Numbered from the stretch's first letter, positions 8,570 to 16,690 are shown. The stretch: 33,648 nt of DNA from SG8-30 sp037443885 (GCA_037443885.1 JBBINN010000006.1:1-33648); one strand, 5' to 3'. Numbers and translations are program-made. The notes: generated by a model from the letters alone, not told the origin.

Positions 8570-9307
8570 CTAGCGCAGGTCGCCGGCGACTGCCTGCAGC
8601 ACCGCGAGCGCGGCGATGGAGGCCGTCTCGCTCCTGAGCACGCGCGGGCCGAGCGTGCAGGGGAGATAGCCCGCCGCGGCCGCGGCGTCGCGCTCGGCGT
8701 CGTCGAGGCCGCCCTCGGGGCCCACCAGCAACTCGATCGCCGTCACGCCGGAAACCGCCGCGACCAGCGAGGTTTCCGCCGCCGGGTCGAGCTGCAACCG
8801 GCGCACGCCCTCCGCAGGCGTGCGCGCGAGCCGGACGGCGAGGGGCTCCGGCGGCTCGACCGTGGGCAGGCGGGCGCGGCCGCACTGCTCGCAGGCGGCG
8901 ACGACCACGCCCTGCCAGTGCTGCGACTTGCGCAAGGCCGCATCCCGTTCCAGCCGCACCACGCTGCGTGACGTCTGCACGGGCGCGATCCGCGTGACGC
9001 CGAGCTCGGCCGCCTTCTGCATGACGAGGTCCATGCGCTCGCCGCGCGCAATGCCCTGCACGAGCGTCAGGGCGAGCGGCGACTCGGCGCGCGCGGGCGC
9101 GCGGCCCGTGACCTCGACCTCGACGCGGCTCCCGCGCAGCGCCAGCACGCGTCCCGGATAGTCGTGCCCGTCGCCGTTGAACAGCGTCACCGGGTCGCCG
9201 GCGCGCAGCCGCAGGACGCGGGCGACGTGCTCGGCGGCGCTGCCGGCGAGCGTCGCCACGCCGCCGGGCGCAAGCGCGCCGTCCGTGCAGACGCGGATCA
9301 GGCGCAT
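8570..9307 (-). CDS. rsmE: 16S rRNA (uracil-1498-N3) methyltransferase RsmE
   Basis: A 245-residue SPOUT methyltransferase that methylates N3 of U1498 in 16S rRNA using S-adenosylmethionine. The N-terminal PUA-like part (about 1-70; HVARVLRLRAGDPVTLFNGDG) precedes the SPOUT domain with MDLVMQKAAELGVTRIAPV, the knot segment LLVGPEGGLDDAE and the terminal LGPRVLRSETA. All of these are family hallmarks and the length is normal. The ATG start lies inside the last codons of bioA (10-base overlap), so it is probably translated from the bioA transcript. The pairing with bioA is also found in P. aeruginosa, as I recall. Confidence 0.95.
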   Translation of the reverse strand: MRLIRVCTDGALAPGGVATLAGSAAEHVARVLRLRAGDPVTLFNGDGHDYPGRVLALRGSRVEVEVTGRAPARAESPLALTLVQGIARGERMDLVMQKAAELGVTRIAPVQTSRSVVRLERDAALRKSQHWQGVVVAACEQCGRARLPTVEPPEPLAVRLARTPAEGVRRLQLDPAAETSLVAAVSGVTAIELLVGPEGGLDDAERDAAAAAGYLPCTLGPRVLRSETASIAALAVLQAVAGDLR

Positions 9308-10659
9308 GCGAGGTCGATACCCTCACGTGCCACGGTCGCGAGGAATCCGAGCTCCTCGGGCGTGACGACATAGGGCGGCATGAAGTACACGACGTTTGCG
9401 AGCGGCCGCAGCAGCGCGCCGCGCGACAGCGCGTGCCGGTAGAGCCGCAGCCCTCGCCGCTCGCGCCAGTCGAACGGTTGCCGGCTGCCACGGTCGCGCA
9501 CCCACTCGATGGCGAGGATCATGCCTGTCTGACGGATCTCGGCGACGTTCGGATGGTCGCCGAGCTCGCGCTCGGCGGCCTCCCGCATGGTCGCCGCGAG
9601 GCCGCGGTTGCGCTCGAGGACCGCGTCGGACTCGAAGATGTCGAGCGTGGCGAGCGCCGCTGCGCAGGCAAGCGGGTTGCCTGTGTAGCTGTGCGAGTGC
9701 AGGAAGGCCGTGAGTCGAGTGAAGTCGTCGTAGAACGCCGCGTACACGTCGTCGGTGGTGAGCACGACCGACATCGGCAGGTAGCCGCCGGTCAGGCCCT
9801 TGGAGAGGCACATGAAGTCCGGCCGGATTCCGGCCTGCTCGCAGGCGAACATCGTCCCGGTTCGGCCGAAGCCCACGGCGATCTCGTCGGCGATGAGGTG
9901 AACGCCGTGGCGGTCGCAGGCCTCGCGCAGCAGCCTGAGATACACCGGGTGGTACATGCGCATGTTGCCTGCGCACTGCACCAGCGGCTCGACGATCACG
10001 GCCGCAATCTCCTCGCCGTGCTCCGTCAGCACATGCTCCATGGCCTCGAACTTGCGGCGGCTGTGCGCCTCCCAGTCCTCGCCCGGCTCGCGCTCGAAGC
10101 AGTCGGGCGAGGGGACGGTGATGACGTCCATCAGCAGCGGCTGGTAGGTCTGCTTGTAGAGGTACACGTCGCCCACGGCGAGTGCGCCGAGCGTCTCGCC
10201 GTGGTAGGAGTTCGACAGGGTCACGAAGCGCTTCTTCCTCGGCTGGCCATGGTTCAGCCAGTAGTGGAAGCTCATCTTCACCGCCACCTCGACCGCGGCA
10301 GAGCCGTTGTCGGCGTAGAAGCAGCGCGGCAGGCCGGGCGGCGCGAGGCGCACCAGCCGTTCCGACAGCCGGACGATGGGCTCGTGGGTGAAGCCGGCGA
10401 GGATCACCTGCTCGAGGGATTCGAGCTGGGCGCGCACGGCGGCGTTGATCCGCGGATTGGCGTGGCCGAACAGGTTCACCCACCAGGAGCTGATGGCGTC
10501 GAGATACCGTCGTCCGTCGAAGTCGTAGAGCCAGGCACCCTCGCCGCGGGCGATGGGCACGAGCGGCAGCTGCTCGTGGTCCTTCATCTGGGTGCAGGGG
10601 TGCCAGACGACCGCGAGGTCGCGGCGGGCCATGTCGAGATTCCGGGAGTCGTCGGGCAT
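9298..10659 (-). CDS. bioA: Adenosylmethionine-8-amino-7-oxononanoate aminotransferase
   Basis: A 453-residue PLP enzyme of biotin synthesis that converts KAPA to DAPA using S-adenosylmethionine as amino donor. Hallmarks: WHPCTQMKDHE at the N-terminus, DAISSWWVNLFGHANP, YADNGSAAVEVAVKMS, SYHGETLGAL, LIADEIAVGFGRTG and the PLP lysine K287 in CLSKGLTGGYLP. The ATG at 10659 is chosen because homologues start close to the WHPCTQ motif; the frame is open further upstream but that part reads as non-coding. An in-frame ATG at 10632 is an alternative, since neither start has a strong Shine-Dalgarno. Its end overlaps rsmE. No BirA-type operator was seen upstream. Confidence 0.95.
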   Translation of the reverse strand: MPDDSRNLDMARRDLAVVWHPCTQMKDHEQLPLVPIARGEGAWLYDFDGRRYLDAISSWWVNLFGHANPRINAAVRAQLESLEQVILAGFTHEPIVRLSERLVRLAPPGLPRCFYADNGSAAVEVAVKMSFHYWLNHGQPRKKRFVTLSNSYHGETLGALAVGDVYLYKQTYQPLLMDVITVPSPDCFEREPGEDWEAHSRRKFEAMEHVLTEHGEEIAAVIVEPLVQCAGNMRMYHPVYLRLLREACDRHGVHLIADEIAVGFGRTGTMFACEQAGIRPDFMCLSKGLTGGYLPMSVVLTTDDVYAAFYDDFTRLTAFLHSHSYTGNPLACAAALATLDIFESDAVLERNRGLAATMREAAERELGDHPNVAEIRQTGMILAIEWVRDRGSRQPFDWRERRGLRLYRHALSRGALLRPLANVVYFMPPYVVTPEELGFLATVAREGIDLACA

Positions 10660-10685
10660 CGGGCGTATCCGGCGTCGGGAAGCCG

Positions 10686-10714
10686 ATTCTAGGCAAGGCC
10701 CGCGAGGGTGTCCC
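10686..10714 (-). promoter_or_regulatory. Candidate sigma70 promoter for bioA-rsmE
   Basis: On the minus strand GGGACA (10709-10714) is followed after 17 bases by TAGAAT (10686-10691), a good -10 box, 27 bases before the bioA ATG. The -35 box matches only in its last half. It lies in the divergent bioA/ampD intergenic region. Confidence 0.4.
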
Positions 10715-10789
10715 GGGCCGCGTGCAGCGACGGCTCGCCCGCCGCGGCAATGGCGGCGCGCTCGGGCCGTTCCGGCTAAGCTTGCGGGC

Positions 10790-11404
10790 ATGCGATCGAC
10801 GAGCCCGCGCGACGCCGACCTGCCGCGAGTGGACGCCGCGACCGGCCTCGTGGCGGGCGCCCGTTACGTCCCCTCGCCAAACCGCGACGAGCGCCCGCCG
10901 GGCCAGCGCCCGGAACTCGTGATCGTGCACGGCATAAGTCTGCCGCCCGGCGAGTTCGGCGGACCCTGGATCGAGCGGCTGTTCACCAACACGCTGCCGC
11001 CTGGAGAGCACCCGTACTTCGCCGCCATCGCCGGCCAGCGGGTCTCGGCGCACGTGCTGATCCGCCGCGACGGCAGCCTGGTGCAGTTCGTGCCTTTCCA
11101 CCTGCGGGCCTGGCACGCCGGCGCTTCGTCCTGGCGCGGTCGGGAGCGCTGCAACGACTTCTCCGTCGGCATCGAGCTCGAGGGCACCGACACGACGCCC
11201 TACACGGACGCGCAGTACGGTGTCCTCGCGACGCTGGTCGCGGCCCTGGTCCGCGCTTATCCGACGCTGACGCCTGAAGCGCTCGCGGGCCACGAGGACG
11301 TCGCGCCGGGGCGCAAGACCGACCCAGGCCCGGCCTTCGAGTGGCCGCGGCTCCGGACCCTGCTGCGGATGGCGCTCGAATTGCCGGCGGGAGAGACGGC
11401 ATGA
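10790..11404 (+). CDS. ampD: 1,6-anhydro-N-acetylmuramyl-L-alanine amidase AmpD
   Basis: A 204-residue cytoplasmic zinc amidase that removes the peptide from anhydro-muropeptides during peptidoglycan recycling; in many bacteria its loss de-represses AmpC. Seen: VIVHGISLPPGEFG with zinc ligand H47, RAWHAG, VGIELEG with catalytic E129, and GHEDVAPGRKTDPGPAF with zinc ligands H158 and D168 and the conserved K166. All catalytic residues are present. The ATG at 10790 gives the normal N-terminus; the upstream extension of the frame overlaps the bioA start region and lacks family similarity. The stop overlaps the ampE start (ATGA). No ampR or ampC is in the window. Confidence 0.96.
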   Translation: MRSTSPRDADLPRVDAATGLVAGARYVPSPNRDERPPGQRPELVIVHGISLPPGEFGGPWIERLFTNTLPPGEHPYFAAIAGQRVSAHVLIRRDGSLVQFVPFHLRAWHAGASSWRGRERCNDFSVGIELEGTDTTPYTDAQYGVLATLVAALVRAYPTLTPEALAGHEDVAPGRKTDPGPAFEWPRLRTLLRMALELPAGETA

Positions 11405-12294
11405 CGCTGCTCGCGCTGCTGCTCGCCCTCGTCGTCGAGCGCGTCGCGACGCGCCTGTTGCACCTGCGCGAGGCGCATTGGCTGGATGGCTACGCGGCCT
11501 GGGCCCGCACCCGCCTCGCCGGTCGAAGCGGCCCCGCGGGGGGCGCGCTGTGCGCGGCCGTGGCGCTGGTACCTGCGCTGCCGGTCGCTCTCGTCGCGGG
11601 CTGGCTCGCGCAGGGCGCGCCGACCATCGTCTGGCTCGCGTTCGCCTCGCTGGTGCTGGTGTTCTCGCTCGGGCCGCGCGACCTCGGCGACGAGGTGGAC
11701 GACTACGTGGACCGCGAGCTCGCCGGGGACGAGGAGGGCGCGCGCCGCGCGGCCGCCGAGATCATCGAGCACGATGCCGCGCAGCGGCGGGGCGCGCGGG
11801 CGGATTCCGTCGAGGACGCGATCTTCGTCCAGGCGAACAACCGCGTGTTCGGCGTCGTGTTCTGGTTCGTCGCGCTCGGCCCAACGGGACTCGGTCCGGC
11901 GGCCGCGTGGCTGTTCCGGGTGAGCGACCTGATGCGCCGCTCGGACATCTCGGCCCATCAGGGCGTCGCCGACGGCCATGGCTGCGCGGAGCGCGTGCAT
12001 TTCGCGCTGGCCTGGCTGCCGGCCCGGCTGCTGGCGCTCGGCTACGCCTTCGCCGGCAGTTTCGAGGACGCCCGGCAGGGCTGGCGTGCGCGCTATGCCG
12101 AACTGCCCGCGCAGCTGCTCGAGCGCAACGACTGGCTGCTCGTCCATGTGGGCCGCGCCGCGCTCGGGCCGCTGCCGCCGCCGGGGCCCGGCGTGCCGCT
12201 GCCGCCGCGTGCGGCGATGCGTCTCGCCAGCCGCGCGCTGGTCATCTGGCTGGTCGTGGTGGCAGTGCTGTCGCTCACGGCCTGGATCGCGTGA
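11401..12294 (+). CDS. ampE: AmpE-like inner-membrane protein
   Basis: A 297-residue membrane protein of the AmpE/CobD-like family, usually encoded after ampD; its biochemical role is not settled. The sequence opens with the hydrophobic MTLLALLLALVVERV, has further hydrophobic segments near 45-80 (LVPALPVALVAGWLAQ, IVWLAFASLVLVFSLGPRDL), about 150-175 (FGVVFWFVALGPTGL) and at the C-terminus (LVIWLVVVAVLSLTAWIA), and carries the AmpE-typical FSLGPRDLGDEVDDYV and VFWFVALGPTG stretches. The start overlaps the ampD stop in ATGA and the stop overlaps the btuF start in GTGA, so the three genes look translationally coupled. Confidence 0.92.
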   Translation: MTLLALLLALVVERVATRLLHLREAHWLDGYAAWARTRLAGRSGPAGGALCAAVALVPALPVALVAGWLAQGAPTIVWLAFASLVLVFSLGPRDLGDEVDDYVDRELAGDEEGARRAAAEIIEHDAAQRRGARADSVEDAIFVQANNRVFGVVFWFVALGPTGLGPAAAWLFRVSDLMRRSDISAHQGVADGHGCAERVHFALAWLPARLLALGYAFAGSFEDARQGWRARYAELPAQLLERNDWLLVHVGRAALGPLPPPGPGVPLPPRAAMRLASRALVIWLVVVAVLSLTAWIA

Positions 12295-13133
12295 GCCGTA
12301 CGGCCGCAATCATGCTCGCCTGGCTCTTCGCGGGCGTGGTCCTGGCGGCCGAGCCGCCGTCGCGCATCGTCAGCCTGGCGCCGAACGTGACGGAGCTGCT
12401 GTTCGCCGCGGGTGCCGGACCGCGACTGGTCGGCGTATCGGAGTGGAGTGACTACCCCGAGGCAGCCAGGGCCCTGCCCCGTATCGGCGACTCCTTCCGC
12501 CTCGACTACGAGCGCATCCTCGGGCTGTCGCCGGACCTCGTGGTCGCGTGGGAGACTGGAACGCCCGCTGCGCGGGTCGAGCGCCTGCGCGCGCTGGGAC
12601 TGCGCGTGGTGAGCATCGGCGTCGAGACGCTGGACGACATTCCGCGGGCCATCGAGGAGCTCGGCCGCCTGGTTGGCACCGAGGCCGCGGCCTTGGCCGA
12701 GGCCGCGGCGCTGCGGCGAGGCATCGCGGCGCTCGAGGCGGAGTACGCCGGCAGAGCGCCGGTGACCGTGTTCGTGCAGCTCGACGAGCAGCCGCTGTTC
12801 ACGGTGACGGGGCAGCACCTGATCAGCGGCATGCTGGCGCTCTGCGGCGGGCGCAACATCTTCGCCGACCTGCCGGGAGTGGCGCCCGCGGTGGACCTCG
12901 AGGCGGTGCTCGCGCGGGACCCGCAGGTGATCCTCGTCACCGCGGCCCGCGTGGACCCTGTGAAGCACTGGTCGCGCTGGCCGCAGATGACGGCGGTGCG
13001 CACCGGCAACGTGCGGCGGGTGCCGCCGGACGAGGTGACCCGAGCGACACCGCGCGTGCTGGCGGGTGCGCGAACGGTGTGCGAAACCCTCGACGCCGCG
13101 CGAGACCGGCTCGCGAACGGAGCGGGCCGATGA
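12291..13133 (+). CDS. btuF: Periplasmic cobalamin-binding protein (BtuF type)
   Basis: 280 residues from a GTG start overlapping the ampE stop by four bases; ATG at 12312 is an alternative. The N-terminus (AAIMLAWLFAGVVLAAEPP) is a signal peptide, so the protein is periplasmic. The body is a class III periplasmic binding fold: RIVSLAPNVTELLFAAGAG, then VGVSEWSDYPEAARALPRIGD, a pattern typical of BtuF, and later SGMLALCGGRNIFADLPG. It would deliver B12 to a BtuCD transporter, which is not in this window. btuB lies nearby on the other strand, supporting the B12 assignment over a siderophore-binding protein. Being fused to the ampDE operon rather than placed behind the riboswitch is unusual. 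Confidence 0.88.
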   Translation: MSRTAAIMLAWLFAGVVLAAEPPSRIVSLAPNVTELLFAAGAGPRLVGVSEWSDYPEAARALPRIGDSFRLDYERILGLSPDLVVAWETGTPAARVERLRALGLRVVSIGVETLDDIPRAIEELGRLVGTEAAALAEAAALRRGIAALEAEYAGRAPVTVFVQLDEQPLFTVTGQHLISGMLALCGGRNIFADLPGVAPAVDLEAVLARDPQVILVTAARVDPVKHWSRWPQMTAVRTGNVRRVPPDEVTRATPRVLAGARTVCETLDAARDRLANGAGR

Positions 13134-13139
13134 ACCTGC

Positions 13140-13626
13140 TCAGCTGGCGCCGCGGTTCTTCTTCCAGAGAACCTCGCTGCCGTTCTCGTGCCGCGCCAGC
13201 ACGCGCGCCAGAACGAACAGCAGGTCGGAGAGCCGGTTCAGGTAGGTGAGCGGCAGCGGGCCCACGTCCTCCTGCCGGGCGAGCGTCCATACGCGCCGCT
13301 CGGCGCGGCGACATACGGTGCGCGCGACGTGGCAGGCGGCGGCGGAAGGTCCGCCACCCGGCAGGATGAAGTCCTTGAGCGGCGGCAGGTCGGCGTTGAA
13401 GGCGTCGAGCTGCTCCTCGAGACGGGTGACGTGCGCTTCGTTGATGGCATGGTGGCCGGGAATGCACAGCTCGCCGCCGAGGTCGAACAGGTCGTGCTGC
13501 ACGCCCGTCAGCACCTCGCGCACCGCGGCCGGCAGGTACGGCACCGCGAGCACCACGCCGATGCAGCTGTTGCACTCGTCCACGGTGCCGTAGGCCTCGA
13601 CGCGCGCATCGTCCTTCGGCACGCGC
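13140..13626 (-). CDS. pduO: PduO-type cob(I)alamin adenosyltransferase (N-terminus missing in gap)
   Basis: The visible part (about 161 codons) converts cob(I)alamin and ATP to adenosylcobalamin in the PduO family. Seen: VPKDDARVEAYGTVDECNS, HDLFDLGGELC, KDFILPGGGPSAAACHVARTVCRRAER and LPLTYLNRLSDLLFVLAR. The GTG at 13622 is the Val of the conserved RVPKDD segment, not a start: family members have about 25 more residues before it (the YTRTGDDG nucleotide-binding region), which must fall in the run of N. It lies directly downstream of btuB on the same strand and so probably belongs to the riboswitch operon. It ends seven bases from the convergent btuF stop. Confidence 0.9.
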
Positions 13627-13720
13627 NNNNNNNNNNNNNNNNNNNNNNNNNNNNNNNNNNNNNNNNNNNNNNNNNNNNNNNNNNNNNNNNNNNNNNNNNN
13701 NNNNNNNNNNNNNNNNNNNN
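13627..13720. other. Assembly gap (94 N)
   Basis: Unknown bases. The pieces missing on either side are small: roughly 25 N-terminal residues of the PduO-type enzyme and the last few residues of BtuB. That total is close to the N length, so the two genes are probably adjacent or overlapping, with no room for another gene. The true gap length is not certain. Confidence 0.97.
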
Positions 13721-15507
13721 AGGTCGCGGCCGAGCGTCAGGAACGCGCTGCGGCCGGGCGTGTTGTAGCCGCGGGCCAGCTCGTACTGCTCGTCGAAGAG
13801 GTTCTCGACGCGCGCGGTCAGCCGCCAGCCGGCGGGCAGTGCGAGCCGCGTCGAAAGGCTCGCCACGACGTAGGAAGGTAGCGTGACCGGCGCGGGGAAG
13901 CCGAAGTCGAGCCGGTCGCCGGCGGCGAGGACGTCGAGCGCCAGCACATGCGGCCCGATGCGCCGGCCGAGCGCGAGCGTGTAATTCTCGCGGGCGCGGC
14001 GCAGCAGGCGCTCGTCGCTGTCGCGGTCGCGCGGATCCTGCCAGGTGGCCGCGGCGCGCGCGAACCAGGCCTCGCCCTCGTAGCGCCAGGCGGCCTCCAC
14101 GCCCTCGATGCGCGCGCGCGCGACGTTGCGGTTCTCGCCGTCGAAGGTGGCGAAATCGGTGACGACGTACTGGATCAGGTCGTCGATGTCATTGCGAAAT
14201 GCCGCCAGGGTCAGCTGGTGGCGCTCGCCGATGCGGTGGCGCAGCGCGACCTCGACGCTCTCCGACGACTCCGGCTGGAGATCCGGGTTGCCGCCGAAGC
14301 CGTAGCGGTCGGTGGCGTCCGGCGCACGAAACGCCGTGCCGGCGGCGAGGGAAATCGACGTCGCGCCGGTCAGGGCGAACCCATACTCGAAGTTCCAGGT
14401 TGCTTCGCTGCCGAAATCCTCGTGATGCGTGTAGCCGATGCCGGCCAGCAGGCGGTGCCGGCCGGCAGAGTACTGGTCCTGCACGTAGGCCAGTTGCATG
14501 CCGGTGCCCTGGTCGAAGCCGAGGCCGAAGGACTCGGAGGCGGCGTCCTCGTGCTGCAGCAGCACGCCTGCGGTGACCATGTGTCTGTCCCCGACGGCAA
14601 CGTCGTTCTGCCAGTCGAGCTGCCAGCGCCGAGTCCTGAGGTAGTCCGGCGACTGGTTCTGATCGATGCGGTCGAGTGCGTGGCCGAGCGTCACGCGCGT
14701 GTCCCAGCCCGCCCGCGGGCTGCCGGCGGCCTCGAGCGCGAAGGCCGCGTTCTCGAAGTCCTGGTCCACGGGCGTGACGAAGAAGTCGGAGTATTCGGAG
14801 GTGCCGCTCGCGTACCAGGCGCGCGCGGCGAGCTCGACCCCGGCCAGCTTGCGCTGCGCAAAGGCGTTGGCGCTCAGGTTGCGGTAGCCGCGGTCGACGG
14901 TGTCTCCCGTGCGGGTCGGGAAGCCCGCGCTGTCGAGCCAGCTGACGCCAAGTGCGCCGCCGCCGTCCTCTCCGCCGAAGCCGGCCGCGAAGGCGGCCGA
15001 GCGCGTGTCGTAGCTGCCGCCGCCGACCTCGAGGGAGGTGCCGGGCGCGCGGCGGGTGATGACGTTGATCACCCCGCCGATCGCGTCCGAGCCGTAGAGC
15101 GTGGAGCGCGGTCCCTTCACGACCTCGACGCGCTCGATCATCGATGGCGGGATGTTCTGCAGCGCCGCCACGCCGATGGTGCCGGGGTTGATGCGCACGC
15201 CGTCCACCAGCACCAGCACGTGGTTCGACTCGGTGCCGCGCAGGAACAGCGAGGTCTGCTGGCCGGGCCCGCCGAGGCGGACCGGCTCGATGCCCGCGCG
15301 GAAGCGCAGCGCGTCGGCGACATCGGCGCCGGGCAGGCGCGCAAGCTCCTCGGCCGTGATCACTTCGACCGAGGCGAGCACCTCGGCGGGCGCCGCGGGC
15401 GTGCGCGTGGCGGTCACGATGAGCGGCTCGAGGGCCGGTGAGTCTGCGAGCGCGGACAGCGAAACGGTGGCGCCGACGGCGGCCACCCAGGATCTCGTCA
15501 TTGTCAT
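13721..15507 (-). CDS. btuB: TonB-dependent vitamin B12 outer-membrane receptor BtuB (C-terminus in gap)
   Basis: About 595 codons are visible. Signal peptide ending SALA-DS, then a TonB-box-like PLIVTATRTP, a plug domain (VEVITAEELARLPGADVADALRF, FLRGTESNHVLVLVDGVRINPG, IPPSMIERVEVVKGPRSTLYGSDAIGGVINVITR) and a beta barrel up to ENLFDEQYELARGYNTPGRSAFLTLGRD, where the gap begins; only the last strand residues are missing. It imports cobalamin across the outer membrane using TonB energy. The ATG at 15507 is chosen over ATGs at 15519 and 15501 because GGGAGGG lies four bases upstream of it. The riboswitch in the leader confirms the B12 substrate. The frame continuing beyond the gap is an artefact. 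Confidence 0.94.
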
Positions 15508-15509
15508 GC

Positions 15510-15569
15510 TCCCTCCCATGCACTCCCGCAGGGGACGTCAAATGTCCGCGATGCGGTGGAGGGGAGGGA
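15510..15569 (-). promoter_or_regulatory. btuB ribosome binding site and its complementary anti-SD segment
   Basis: On the minus strand GGGAGGGA (15517 to 15510) is the Shine-Dalgarno of btuB. TCCCTCCC (15569 to 15562) is its perfect eight-base complement, 44 bases upstream. Pairing would hide the ribosome binding site. A second strong hairpin (15576-15600) lies just before it. This fits a translation-controlling expression platform for the upstream cobalamin riboswitch. The complementarity is seen; the switching is inferred. Confidence 0.6.
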
Positions 15570-15619
15570 CAGTACGGCGAGGGCCGGACCGGCCGTCGCC
15601 CACCGCGACACGGCGCCTT

Positions 15620-15817
15620 CGACAGGCCGGTCTCCGGGCTTTCGGCGGGCCTTGCGGGCCTTCGTGTCGCCTTCCCGCCGGCCTGTGCCGGCAGTGGCTG
15701 CAGCGGACGCTGCGTGACGCGAATTCAGCCGATTACCGTTGCGGGGGCAGCGCCGGAATCGCGATCGCTCGCTCACCGGCTTCCCGTTTAACCCGGGCGG
15801 ACCCGGGTCACCTGTCG
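15620..15817 (-). promoter_or_regulatory. Cobalamin (AdoCbl) riboswitch
   Basis: Read on the minus strand, the leader contains the conserved blocks in order: P1 strand CGACAGG (15817-15811), GGGAAGCCGGTGAG (15785-15772), CCCGCAACGGTAA (15745-15733), the B12 box GCCACTG (15698-15692), GCGGGAAGGCG, and GAAAGCCCGGAGACCGGCCTG ending with the closing P1 strand CCTGTCG (15626-15620). The ends pair perfectly over seven bases. Such RNAs bind adenosylcobalamin and switch off B12 uptake genes. It lies 113 bases upstream of btuB and directly after a promoter, so it should control btuB and the following adenosyltransferase gene. Confidence 0.96.
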
Positions 15818-15823
15818 GCGAGC

Positions 15824-15852
15824 ACTGTAGGTAGGCGACCCCGGTCGGTCAA
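15824..15852 (-). promoter_or_regulatory. Sigma70-like promoter of the riboswitch-btuB transcript
   Basis: On the minus strand TTGACC (15852-15847) is separated by exactly 17 bases from TACAGT (15829-15824). Transcription would begin about seven bases later, right at the first riboswitch stem. Position and spacing make this a strong candidate. A TTGACG on the opposite strand (15860-15865) mirrors the -35 box and may belong to a divergent promoter for the phosphatase gene, but no good -10 follows it. Confidence 0.65.
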
Positions 15853-15916
15853 GCTCGGGTTGACGAAGTTTCGCCCGCGCCGCAGGCTGCGCGCGTTCCG
15901 TCACTCGAGTCCAGCC

Positions 15917-16690
15917 ATGTCCCGATCCGCCCACCTGGATGCCGCCCTCGACGCCGCCGCCGCCGCGGCCGAGGTGATCCGCGGCCTGTATCGCCAGAAC
16001 GTCCGGGTCGAGGTCAAGTCCGACAAGACGCCGGTGACCGAGGCCGACGTCGGCGCCGAGCGCGCGATCCGCGCCGTGCTCGAGGCGCGCTTCCCGGGCT
16101 ACGGCTTCTACGGCGAGGAGACGGGCGCGAGCGCGATGGAGGCCGAGTTCGTGTGGCTCGTCGATCCGATCGACGGCACCAAGGCCTTCGTGCGCGAGTA
16201 CCCGATGTTCTCGACTCAGATCGCGCTGATGCACCTCGGAGAGCTGGTGCTCGGCGTATCGAGCGCGCCGGTGTACGGCGAGCTGGCCTGGGCGGAGCGA
16301 GGGCAGGGCGCCTTCCTCGACGGGCAGCGCCTGCAAGTGAGTGACATCGCGGATCTCTCTTCGGCCGCGCTCTCGGCCGGCAACCTCAAGTCGCTGGCCT
16401 CGAGCGGGGCCTGGGGCCGATACGGCGAGGTCGTCGCCGAGGTGAGCCGCATCCGCGGCTACGGCGATTTCCTGCACTACCACCTGCTCGCGGCCGGCAA
16501 GATCGACGCGGTGATCGAGTCCGACCTCAACATCCTCGACATTGCGGCGCTCGCCGTGATCGTCGAGGAGGCGGGTGGGCGGGTCACCGACCTCGCCGGT
16601 GGACCGGTGACGCTCGCGACCACGAACCTGCTCGCGACCAACGGCAGGCTGCACGACCGGCTGCTCGAGCAACTGCGCTGGGGTCGCTGA
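15917..16690 (+). CDS. Inositol-monophosphatase-family phosphatase (HisN/CysQ-like)
   Basis: 257 residues of the Mg-dependent, lithium-sensitive phosphatase superfamily. Metal and catalytic motifs are intact: YGEETG with E67/E68, DPIDGT with D83 and D86, and NILDIAAL with D208. The GYGDFLHYHLLAAGKIDAVIE stretch recalls HisN-type histidinol-phosphatases (WGDCYGYLLLATG in others), so histidinol phosphate is one possible substrate; inositol-1-phosphate or PAP are alternatives. Residues alone do not settle this. ATG at 15917 is the only start close to the first conserved helix. It is divergent from btuB and 102 bases upstream of the efflux genes; nothing links it functionally to either side. Confidence 0.85.
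   Translation: MSRSAHLDAALDAAAAAAEVIRGLYRQNVRVEVKSDKTPVTEADVGAERAIRAVLEARFPGYGFYGEETGASAMEAEFVWLVDPIDGTKAFVREYPMFSTQIALMHLGELVLGVSSAPVYGELAWAERGQGAFLDGQRLQVSDIADLSSAALSAGNLKSLASSGAWGRYGEVVAEVSRIRGYGDFLHYHLLAAGKIDAVIESDLNILDIAALAVIVEEAGGRVTDLAGGPVTLATTNLLATNGRLHDRLLEQLRWGR

Noticed and set aside
8181..8573. Small plus-strand open frames in the palindrome region
   Set aside because: They are made of repeat sequence, have no good ribosome binding site and give low-complexity Arg/Ala/Gly text.
10660..10789. BirA biotin operator upstream of bioA
   Set aside because: No TTGTAAACC-type inverted repeat was seen in the bioA/ampD intergenic region.
12937..13720. Continuation of the btuB frame through the N run
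   Set aside because: The frame after the gap is out of phase with the PduO-type gene and has no homology; the N count is not a trustworthy length.
15576..15600. Intrinsic terminator in the btuB leader
   Set aside because: The hairpin is strong but is followed by GTACTGTCCC, not a T-run; a ribosome-binding-site switch fits better.
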